The position numbers and the translations under genes were made by a program. A model generated the notes under the pieces. It made no database searches. It saw only the letters and a program-made list of their open reading frames with translations, and had not been told where the DNA came from. Positions 1 to 8,869 of a stretch of DNA of 64,000 bases are shown here, one piece after another (the first letter of the stretch is position 1; every line of letters starts with the position of its first letter). This stretch comes from Paramarasmius palmivorus (Eukaryota > Basidiomycota > Agaricomycetes > Agaricales > Marasmiaceae): assembly GCA_037176845.1 (NCBI GenBank), contig JAYKXP010000060.1:124001-188000 (forward strand), given 5' to 3'.

Positions 1-43
1 TTCTTTTTTTTTTACATGTCGCACACTCACGGTTGTTTTACAG

Positions 44-272
44 GGAGTCGATCCTATCATCGGTGCGCTGAACGGGCAACCTCGTACTGTTACTGGCTAC
101 GATCCACTCAACGTCCAGAAGCCCTTCGTGCTTAACAACGGTAAGGACACCTTGCAAACGGCCTAAACAGGTGAATTGAAGCTGACTGTCATCAGACTTC
201 GTTGTCTCCCGAGGCGGTGAATACTTCTTCAGCCCTCCGATTTCGGCACTCGTCAGCACCCTGTCTCAATAG
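44..272 (+). CDS. 3' end of a probable DyP-type haem peroxidase (partial)
   Basis: Two terminal exons of a gene that enters from the left edge. Bases 1-43 look like the end of an intron (pyrimidine tract, then CAG). Exon 44-140 reads GVDPIIGALNGQPRTV and onward. A phase 1 intron (141-195) joins it to 196-272, which reads DFVVSRGGEYFFSPPISAL and ends LSQ before TAG. The RGGEYFF-P-IS-L ending resembles, from memory, the C-terminus of fungal dye-decolorising peroxidases, secreted haem enzymes that oxidise dyes and phenolics with hydrogen peroxide. The catalytic Asp/Arg and proximal His would lie upstream, outside the window, so the family call rests only on this tail. The reading frame and splice sites are seen directly; the product is an inference. 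Confidence 0.55.
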
Positions 273-1260
273 ATAATGGACATCAACGTACAGGTTATTT
301 ATCGCGGACAATTGGGGGACAATTCATTTATATATCTCTAAAAGTTGGGCTACATTGGTTGTAGGTAAATTATCGACCTTTGGTCTATTATAGCGTAGAA
401 TGTATTCTGTAGATTCGGAAAGCTATAACCAAGGTATTAAACGGACAGCTCGACCAACTGCTGGGTTGATAAGATCTAGGAACTTGATAAAGCATCGGGC
501 CCTATTCAGTTATTCTCGGCGTTCGGGATCTTCCGATGTTGCCACTCTTCCGTTGCTACTCGGTCCGGCGAGGCTCGGCAACCAGGCTTGCCTCAGTCCG
601 GCCGAGACGGAGAACCTTGCAAAAAAGTGGCGTGGTTCAAGTTCTCGCTGCTGGCGCCGACTAGCTTATGGTCAGACAGGTAGGCAATCTATCTTCCCAT
701 CAAGTGAACGCGTCAGATTGATCAATGATAGACAATGCACGCAGAATGTCATTCAGGCGGCAGGCCCTAGCCATCATAGAAGACACCGTATCACTGGGAA
801 ATCTACGCCGTGTTTTTTTTTTATTCTCCGAGAGTGAATTCCGAGTCCTTGGGGTGTTAGTTTCGTGATCAATATCTCTACTCGGTCTTTTCACCGTTTA
901 GCATACCGGCTGTGCACTCCAAGTGCAGGGAGCGACCTAGTTCGCCTTGAGTAGTCATTGAGTCAATTTCATTTACTACAACGTGTCTTCCAGACGGTGC
1001 CTCTAAGTTGGATCATTCGTTTTGACCTACACGAAGGGGTTGTTTCGCCGTGCGCAGTAAATTTAATGGATAAAAGTCCGCCGCTTTCGACGCTTACCCA
1101 CCACCGCAACTATACCCGTGCGGCACCTCCAAAGGCTTCCAGTTCAGCGGGCGAAAAGGTAAGGCATTCAGGGTTTGTTCGCTACTCGAACTGATAGGTC
1201 TGGTCTGCCAGTATATAGTCAATTTCTTGCTGCCTAGAGCTCTAGTCGAATATTGCTGCT
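273..1260. other. intergenic; 3' part is one copy of a duplicated promoter
   Basis: No convincing gene. An open frame at 400-837 lacks any recognisable domain. Bases about 989-1058 closely resemble 2451-2519 (shared GTGCCT, CACGAAGGG, GTTGTTT, GCCGTGCG blocks), so the promoter of the next gene was duplicated together with it. A possible 5'UTR intron runs from GTAAGG near 1159 to the CAG near 1210. Confidence 0.5.
989..1058 (+). repeat. duplicated promoter block, copy 1 (pairs with 2451-2519)
   Basis: This block lies about 200 bases upstream of the first paralogue and aligns with 2451-2519, about 270 bases upstream of the second. Conserved pieces include TTCCAGAC-GTGCCT, TCATTCG or CCATTCGG, CACGAAGGG and GCCGTGCG. 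Retention in both copies suggests shared promoter elements, or simply a recent duplication. Confidence 0.6.
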
Positions 1261-1898
1261 ATGGCCGACAACGACAGTCAAGGGAATGGAGGCGCTATTG
1301 CAGCTTCCGCACCAGCAGCTATCCTTTCCTTTGTTCAGCCTCCCGAGCGCTCGCCAAGCTCCCTCTTCAAAATAGCACCATCGCAGCCAATAACTTTTCA
1401 ATGGAATGTTTCGTACCTACAAGCTACACCCACGCATATAACCCTGGACGCCGTATCGGATAAAGGCTTCACGTATCGCGTAGCAGTCGTAGATGGCGCA
1501 GCGACATCTGCAGTATGGGACACGTACGAGTATCAACAAAACAATCGGGACCTACCGTTGTCAGTTGGGACGTATACCATGCAGGTCTATGATGAGCGAG
1601 GACTGGGTGTGTCGATTAGGGGAGGATGGCTCACACCGAATCAGAATTTGAGGTTTGCGCTGTACACACCGGCAGATTATACATCTGTGGGAGATGGTAA
1701 GTGGCGGTTGTATTCTTACTTTCACGTCTAGGTAACCATACTTTTTTAGGCTGGACATGCTCGGCATGCAGGAATGCAGGAAGCGGTCTATCGACACATC
1801 CTGTGATTATATCATTACTGGTCACGGTGATGGTAATATTTCTGTCGGGATTCAGTTTGATACGGACGGCGAGCAATGGGCGGCGAGCAACAGCCTAG
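1261..1898 (+). CDS. C-terminally anchored membrane protein, DUF7137-like, copy 1
   Basis: Two exons (1261-1696 and 1750-1898) encode about 195 residues. The protein starts MADND, has a short low-complexity N-terminus, then a beta-rich domain of about 130 residues (SQPITFQWNVS near residue 40, ITLDAVSDKGFTYRV, VGTYTMQVYDERG). A small cysteine motif CSACRNAGS precedes one hydrophobic segment (VIISLLVTVMVIFLSGF) and a short basic tail ending RRATA. No N-terminal signal peptide is visible, so it may be tail-anchored; alternatively an upstream signal exon was missed. The start is chosen because the MADN beginning is shared with the paralogue at 2787. The domain resembles the fungal family catalogued as DUF7137, from memory; function unknown. 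It is one half of a tandem duplication. Confidence 0.7.
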
Positions 1899-2786
1899 TC
1901 AAAGGTCAGTCCTTTGGAAGTCACGGAACTGTACTGCTTAATTTCGCCTATCAGACCGCGTCTGATGATAGTTCATGGACATCTCGCTACGCTCTTACGC
2001 TCTGCAACGAATAGTCTTATTTCTTTTCCCTGTCGCTCTCGCTCATCCTACCTAAACCATCATAATATCCAGTTGTCAGTTGGGCGTGTTCAGAAAAGAA
2101 TACGATACTAACCTATTCTCCTTAACACGAGGACTCTTCACAGTAGGCAAACAGTAGGTATCTTTCCACAGCGTTGATTATCAAGTGGTCCTTTCAAGCC
2201 GTCGTAATCTTATTCCGTTTTCATGCCATACACAACACGGAATGACATCCGATCCCGTTTGGTGACAGGTGGCAGGGGCACTAGGAGCAACACTCATATG
2301 TGTGCAGTGGCTGGCTTCGGACAGATTGAGCGGCGCTAGCGTTAGGCGTGCAGAAGACCACAAGAGGCGTCATCCCTGTTCCCGAATGCTAACGGATTCA
2401 AAGTTCCAGATGGGCACGTGGTGGGTACATGTCCCAGAGTATTGCACACCGTTCCAGACAGTGCCTTTGAACTAGAACGGTCCCATTCGGTCCACGAAGG
2501 GATTGTTTTGCCGTGCGATGATGACGGTGTGTGAAAAAGAATGTTCGGTCACGCTGTAACGCAGAGCCGTAACGGTAACGTAGACGACGGCCAGGCTCCT
2601 CCACCCCCAACACCCACCACCTCTACCTCGCCTCTACCCTTGTACATTTTGCTTGCCATCCTGGAGAGTTGAAAACGCACAAGAAAAGGTAATTCAATCG
2701 ATGTAAGCGGTGCTTGACGGTCTAATGGTCTTTTCAGGCAACAAGACTACATTTTTTCCTCCCAAACACACTAGTCGAGAAATACA
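1899..2786. other. intergenic between the two paralogues, itself duplicated
   Basis: No gene. About 1969-2042 resembles about 3625-3695 downstream of the second copy (shared ATGGACATC-CGCTAC, TTATCCTGTCGCTCTCGCTCAT-like pieces), so 3' flanks were copied too. The right part holds the second promoter block (2451-2519) and a probable 5'UTR intron from GTAATTC near 2688 to the CAG near 2739. Confidence 0.5.
2451..2519 (+). repeat. duplicated promoter block, copy 2 (pairs with 989-1058)
   Basis: Second copy of the promoter-region block described at 989-1058. It marks the left part of the second duplication unit, giving a repeat period of roughly 1.46 kb. Confidence 0.6.
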
Positions 2787-3529
2787 ATGGCTGATAATGG
2801 GAACCAAGGTGGTAATGGAAATGGGAACGGAAATGGGAACGGAAATGGGAATGGAAATGGAAACCAAAACGGCGGCAATAACCAGAACTCTCAGTCTCAG
2901 TCTGCGTCCAGATCCTCGTCTCGCCAAGGCGCTATCCCGGCTTCCGCACCAGCGGCGCAACTTTCCTTTCTACAACCACCTCAGCTCTCCACCTCTTTCT
3001 TCAAGATAGCTCCATCGCAACCAATAACATTTGTATGGAACGTTTCAGGCCTACTCGCAACGCCGACCCATATAACCTTGGACGCTGTATCAGACCAAGG
3101 ATTCACGTATCGTGTAGATGTTGTTGACGGTGCAGCGACATCTGCAGTTTGGGATACATACGAATATCAGCAAAACAACCGAAACCAGCCATTATCAGTC
3201 GGGACGTACACAATGCAGGTCTATGATGATCGAGGACTAGGTGTATCGATCAGAGCAGGATGGTTAACACCGAATCAGAATTTGAAGTTTGCGCTATACA
3301 CACCAGCAGCGTATACGCCACTGGCAGATGGTACGTGGCAACTGCTTTCTACCTTCCCGCACATCTGAACACTGTTTCAGGTTGGACGTGTTCCGTGTGT
3401 AAAAATGCGGGAAGTAATCTATCAACGCATCCAGTCGCTATGTCCCTGTTGGTCACGGTGATTGTGATGTTCCTCTCGGGATTCAGTCTTATACGGACGA
3501 CGGGCAATGGAAGGCGAGCAGCAGCATAG
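2787..3529 (+). CDS. C-terminally anchored membrane protein, DUF7137-like, copy 2
   Basis: Two exons (2787-3330 and 3381-3529) encode about 230 residues. The protein is collinear with the copy at 1261: MADN start, FKIAPSQPITFVWNVS, ITLDAVSDQGFTYRV, VGTYTMQVYDDRG, then the CSVCKNAGS motif, one hydrophobic helix and the tail RRAAA. The intron is at the same phase 1 position after ADG. The main difference is a Gly-Asn repeat (about 9 GN units at residues 9-26) followed by a Gln/Ser/Arg linker, absent from copy 1. Nearly all substitutions in the beta domain are conservative, which suggests both copies stay under selection. Function unknown; the beta domain could bind a ligand at a membrane surface. 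Confidence 0.72.
2811..2864 (+). repeat. in-frame GGAAAT/GGGAAC hexamer repeat (Gly-Asn tract)
   Basis: About nine near-perfect hexamers of the type GGAAAT or GGGAAC inside the second paralogue encode alternating Gly-Asn. The first paralogue has no such tract, so it arose or expanded after duplication. Confidence 0.85.
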
Positions 3530-4347
3530 TTCTAGGTTCGTCTTCCTGAGGCATTGAAAGACAGAAGCTAATTTTATCCTTGCTTTAGTAATTAGACAAC
3601 ACGTCTGCTATCTCTTTCCTGGATTGATGGACATCACGCTACTCTTATGCTATGTAACGAACGGTCGTTTATCCTGTCGCTCTCGCTCATTTCTACATAC
3701 ACATTGGGACCTTGCATGGACAATTATATCATTGACATTATCAACTTTTAATTGACAATCTTTTTACTCAGTTTATGCTTTCTTTTAGATATTTACCCAT
3801 CCGTTTGTAGTGATTTGCTGACAATTCCATGTCAGGTATAGTACCGAACATATAAGGAGGCATGTTGAACATGGTCAGTAGGCTTAGCTTTTGGAGCGTA
3901 CACCCGTGCCCAGTAGGCCTGGCCGTCTTCGAGTGGCTTTTTAGGTCAGCGCTTATTATTTTGCTCACATGTTTATCGCCTTCCACCATACCAATTCTAA
4001 GCTTCGGCCGTTTCAACAAATGCAGCAACCATAGTAGCGTGTTCTTCTGGATGAATCAGCCAGGATTGAAAAGCGCTCCGGGTCTCGGGATACAGTTACT
4101 TTATCAGTAGCGCGATCCATTGAACCATTGATGTTCGAAATGAGGTGCTCGTCTTCTGTCTCACCTCCTCGCACTGCTTATCTTTCAGAATATCCTTTCA
4201 TAGGTGATCACTTGACGGTTAGACTAATGTCGTGCAAATGATGCCACTGGGATTTCAAAGACTGAAAAGGAGAGTCGGGGATGCAGATACAGACCACTCC
4301 ATATTTTCTACATTTGCGACACTTGTCACTAGCTTTTGAGGATCACA
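3530..4347. other. intergenic with a decayed coding fragment
   Basis: Holds the duplicated 3' flank of the second paralogue (to about 3695), a minus-strand coding relic at 3832-4095 (listed separately) and the promoter of the dioxygenase gene. Nothing else recognised. Confidence 0.5.
3832..4095 (-). pseudogene. relic of an unidentified protein-coding gene
   Basis: On the minus strand, 4095 downward reads LYPETRSAFQSWLIHPEEH and continues ATMVAAFVETAEA before a TAG. A second fragment in another frame, after a plausible acceptor (CTGACCTAAAAAG), reads PLEDGQAYWARVYAPKAK and ends VRYYT with TGA at 3832. Both pieces have the texture of real protein, but the first ends in an in-frame stop, no ATG start is near, and no upstream exon was found. 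It is best read as the broken 3' end of a gene. I do not recognise the family. Confidence 0.35.
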
Positions 4348-5935
4348 ATGCCCGTCCCAGTTCCAGAACTCGGTTCATACCAGTATGTCCCGGAGACTAA
4401 GGTTCGTATCTCTAATCATCCATGCTTGCCTTTGTAAACCGATATTGCCAGGAAAATCTCGACTGGGCCGACTTGGTGACTATTGATCTCAGCCTCTTCA
4501 ACACGCCGGAAGGAAAGAAGGAGCTAGCTCAAACTTTGATTACCGCTCTCAGAGAGAAGGGATTCTTCTACGTCAAAAACTTCAATATCTCGCAAGACAG
4601 AGTCAACAGGCAGTTTGCTCTCGGAAGGGAATTCTACGAGCTTCCTTTGGAAGAGAAGCTCAAATATAAGACTGAGGGTCTGGGTATGTCTTCATGCGAT
4701 CAGCTTCAACTCAATAATGCTAATATTGCTTCCAGAACAAGGCAAATTCAATGGTTATGTGCCAGCTGGTCGTCGCGTGTTCGTACGATTTCTTTTATGA
4801 GTGCCCAAACATTAATTGTCGCCACAGTATATCAGAGAAGCACAATATCAGGGATCAGGTTGAGATTTACAACATACCCAGTGAGTCTATTTGGTCCTGA
4901 CACCAGAAAAGTATGAACCTATTGTCGGCAGAATTCAACGGATACTTTGAACACAAGCATCCAGCAATCATCGAGGAAAACATTGCCGAAGTCGAAGAGT
5001 TTGCTCGGGTACGTTCTTATGGGTGTACCTCCTCCGGAATAGCCCTCTAATGAATCCATGCTACCATAGTCTTTGCACTCCGAAGTCTTGGATCCCTTGT
5101 TCGTTCTGCTTGCTATCGCACTCGAGCTACCTGAGGATACCTTTACCAAGATTCACCAGTATCCTGTAAAGAGTGAGGTCTGTATCGAGTAAGAAAAACC
5201 CTGTCGGATCTTTGTTCTGATAGTTCCCATAGGATCACCTACGGTACATGAAATATGGCAAATATCCTCCCGAAGTCAATGCTCGTCTCGAACATTGGGG
5301 CGGTGGACATACCGACCTTGGAAGCTTCACGTTGCTCTTCCGCCAACCCGTGGCCGCCCTTCAAATTCGTTACCACTCTAACAATGAGTGGAAGTGGGTC
5401 AAGCCCCAAGATGCCACACTCACAGTTAATGCTTGTGATGCATTATCATTCCTGACGGGTGGATTTGTGAAGAGTACCGTTCATCGGTAGGTTTGTTTGT
5501 GCGCATTTGCTAGTTCATTTCTCACCCGCTACATAAAGAGTAACTGTCCCACCGAAGGATCAACAACACGTAGACCGCCTGGGTCTTCTGTATTTCTCTC
5601 GGTATGTTATATTCTTCTTGTTTTTGCTTCGCCATACTCATTTAACTCTGCAGTCCCCACAATGATGTCAAACTTGAGACGATTAAGGACTCTCCTGTTC
5701 TCCAGCGTGAAGGCGCTACTCAAAATGTCTTCGAAGTCAGTGAGAATCCCGTCCCAACTATGGAAGGTACGTTATCTCTACCCTAAGCGAGCAAAACCTA
5801 CATAGTGATATTTTGTGCTTGTCAGAATGGACCTTTGCAAAGCAGAAGTGGCAGCGAACAACTGGCTATACTGACAGAGCTACACACAGGACGGCGACAA
5901 TTCTTCCAGGGTTCAAGGAACAGGTATATGCTTGA
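4348..5935 (+). CDS. 2-oxoglutarate/Fe(II)-dependent dioxygenase, isopenicillin N synthase-like
   Basis: About ten exons encode roughly 350 residues, a normal length for this superfamily, beginning MPVPVPELGSYQYV. An N-terminal DIOX_N-type part (LVTIDLSLF, ITALREKGFFYVKNF, REFYELPLEEKLKY) is followed by the 2OG-Fe(II) core. HTDLGSFTLLFRQ carries the HxD pair, STVHRV gives the distal His, and RLGLLYFSRP supplies the Arg region expected to bind 2-oxoglutarate. Such enzymes hydroxylate, desaturate or cyclise small molecules in the cytosol; the substrate cannot be told from sequence. Exon joins were fixed by keeping the family frame; the donor at 4402 (GTTCGT) is weak. The end is placed at TGA 5933-5935 (PGFKEQVYA); a further 45 nt intron leading to a stop at 6031 is possible. 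It is a single gene with no cluster partner beside it. Confidence 0.8.
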
Positions 5936-6557
5936 TTATTGCAAGTGCCGGAAATGTTGTATTTTTAGGAGAAACTGAATACAAAGTCTTATCAACCCAC
6001 TTATCGTACTGTAACGATGAACACTAACTAGCATGCCCGACGTACCATTGTGATGTGGAGCATTTAGCATCGGATTCGAGGTGGGGTTAACGCGGCAGAA
6101 AAGGTACAGCTATACGCACCATCGAACAGTCCGCGGGCGTTTCTTCTTCCTCGGACTTTGTGTACACCGTTTTGCGACGGTCGTGCAAGGCTGGTACTCT
6201 GTGCATCATCCGTGGATAATGACCAGCGCTCAACTAGTAATGACCATCTCATTAAAGCTTGCAAGGAGAAGCCCAAAGTACTTGTGGTTAATTTCCCTCC
6301 TTTCAATCGTGTACATCATGCTTGAACATCGTGGACGTCAAAAGCAATACAGTTCTCCTTGACGTTGTCAGTGAAGCGTGTAACGTCGGGTGCAAGACTG
6401 TAAAGAAAATCCGTCGGATATTTGGTCCGACCCCAACGGTCGTGTCATCCAGATCAGTCAGGTGACGCGGAAAAATCGGCTTCCGCGCTTGTTCAAGATT
6501 CAAGTTCCCTCCGCCGCGGGGTAGTTTCTCATCTATCTCTCTTCCTCTCCCACCATC
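5936..6557. other. intergenic; nothing recognised
   Basis: Open frames at 6064-6306 and 6081-6362 overlap on opposite strands without a domain. The last 100 bases are CT-rich (TCATCTATCTCTCTTCCTCTCCCACC) just before the next start, as is common for fungal promoters. Confidence 0.5.
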
Positions 6558-8669
6558 ATGTTGTTCGCCCAGGTCTCTGTGACCACACGGCGCACTACTC
6601 TGAGAGTAGCTTCCGTTGCTCGATACAGATACTATAGCACACCGACCGACCTTCCAGTGCCTAACAAGAGCAAGGTATGGGATTCGGTGGATGAAGCAGT
6701 CAAGGACGTCAAGTCGGGGAACACCGTCCTTGTTGGAGGTCTGTCTTAGCTCAAGATCAGCTTGTCACTACTAATAACTGACCGGTCGATACTAGGATTT
6801 GGGCTCTCCGGAATTCCAGGTCACGATCGACTGCAACACCCGACATAGATGTTCAACTGACGTGACTTACAGACACTCTCCTGGGAGCTCTCGCAAAACG
6901 TTCTGAAGTCAGAGACCTGGTCGGTGTGTCTAACAATGCAGGTGCTGGGGATTCGGGTCTTGGTACGCAAAATTCACCCTCATCCACCTACATTCCGATT
7001 AATCCGCTTCTCCGGATAGGGAAGCTTCTTAATACCGAACAGCTCGATAAAGTCGTTGCATCTTACCCTGGAGGGTATGTGATTGTTCCTTTGATTCTGG
7101 ATTGCGTCAAATTGATCTTTTCTGACATGAACTAGAAACAAGAAATTCGAAGCACTTTACCTTCAAGGCAAGATCTCACTAGAACTAGTCCCACAAGGAA
7201 CATTGGCAGAGCGTATCCGAGCACACGCCGCTGGTATTCCCGCGTTCTTTACTCCCACTGGCGCATCTACGGCTGTCGAGCAGGGCTCAATACCTGTTCG
7301 ATATAAGGACGGCGGCTTTGCTGCCGGTGTCCTCATCCCAGGTGTAAAGAAAGAAACGAAGGTGTTCAACGGAAAGAAATATGTAATGGAACCAGCAATT
7401 GCTGGTGATGTTGCTTTCATTAGGGCTTGGAAAGTTGACGAGGTCGGAAACTGCGTCTTCCGGTGCGTATCACCCTTTCCATTCGCGAGCTATAACTCAC
7501 CGGGGTTCCAGATACGCGTCTCAAAACTTCAGTACGGTTATGGCCAAAAATGCAAAACTTACCATTGTTGAGGTGAGTCATTTTGTTTTTTCGATGTCGT
7601 CTCTCCGGTACTCATTCATTTGAGTGTAGGCAGAGAAGATCGTTCCAGTAGGCTCCATCTCGCCGAACGCAGTCCACCTCCCAGGTATCTACGTCGACCG
7701 TATTGTCAAAGCTACGGCCCCCAAGCAGATCGAATTCGTCACCCTCTCAACCAATGGTCAGGACAAGCCCTCCTCTGTCGCGCCTGAAAAGGCTGCCGCT
7801 CAGGCTCTTCGTCACCGTATTGCCAGACGTGCTGCCAAGGAGATTAAGGACGGTTTCTACGTTAACCTCGGTATTGGTATGCCAACTTTGGTCCCGGAAC
7901 ACCTTGAGCCAGGTGTCAAAGTCTGGTTGCAAAGCGAAAACGGTATCTTGGGTATGGGCCCATACCCCACAGAGAAGGAGCTTGATGCGTGAGTGACCGT
8001 ATTGTATCGTGCAAAGTGATATTCATGGAGGGACATGCAGCGACCTGATCAACGCTGGAAAGGAGACTGTTACCCTTCTCCCCGGTGCTTCGGTTTTCGG
8101 TGAGCGATTTGTTTGCCAGTGGCTTTGCAGTGTCTAATATCGGTTCAGACTCTAGTGAATCCTTTGCGATGATCCGAGGTGGTCATGTTGATGTCGCGAT
8201 CCTTGGCGTAAGAAACGGTCACTTTTTCGTATCTTCCCCTTTTGCTTAAGCATTCTCCTAGGCCATGCAAGTTTCACAGGCTGGTGACATCGCTAACTTC
8301 ATGATTCCTGGAAAACTTGTCAAGGGTGCGTATATCGAGAATTCGCGCTTGTACGGACTTTCTTAGCGTCTTTCTCTAGGTATTGGTGGTGCCATGGACC
8401 TCGTTTCCAACCCAGACAAGACAAAGGTTATCGTCGTCATGGAACACTGCGCCAAAGACGGCAGCCACAAAATCCTCAAGGAATGTTCGCTACCACTCAC
8501 AGGAGCAGGGACTGTTAGCACCATCATCACCGAACTTGCTGCATTCGATGTTGACAGGGCGAACGGAACTTTGGAATTGATTGACCTCGCAGAAGGTGTC
8601 ACGGTCGACGAAGTAAGAGCAAAGACCGGCTGTGACTTCACGGTTAGAAGCCAACTCGGCACTTTCTAA
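6558..8669 (+). CDS. succinyl-CoA:3-ketoacid CoA transferase, mitochondrial (SCOT)
   Basis: A multi-exon gene for about 520 residues, matching family I CoA transferases over their full length. It moves CoA from succinyl-CoA to acetoacetate, or runs in reverse, in the mitochondrial matrix. The N-terminus is a clear targeting peptide ([17 protein letters not shown]). The alpha part contains [40 protein letters not shown] and [11 protein letters not shown]. The beta part contains [25 protein letters not shown] with the catalytic Glu in [28 protein letters not shown] and GIGGAMDLV. It ends [14 protein letters not shown]. Frames between exons join without loss against the remembered human OXCT1. 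The gene is convergent with the CobW gene, whose stop is about 200 bases away. Confidence 0.93.
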
Positions 8670-8869
8670 GCTAGTTGCATCTATGAGCGGGGAGGCTCGA
8701 CTACATTGTAATTCTTCACACTATTGTATATATACCATTTTGCATTTGGAAAGAAAAAGGTTTTTACATGAATTACAAGCGTCAGCTAAAGGTGTGGCTA
8801 TTGTTACATGAAGTTGGAGATGCGAGCGAGAGTTAGCAAGTTTTGTGCTCAAATGCTCAGCGCTCAATA

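Noticed and set aside
400..837. Plus-strand open frame of 145 codons
   Set aside because: No domain, low-quality composition, and it is crossed by another open frame on the minus strand; likely chance in intergenic DNA.
5924..6031. Extra last exon for the 2-oxoglutarate dioxygenase
   Set aside because: A 45 nt intron is possible, but the in-frame TGA at 5933 gives the ending expected for the family.
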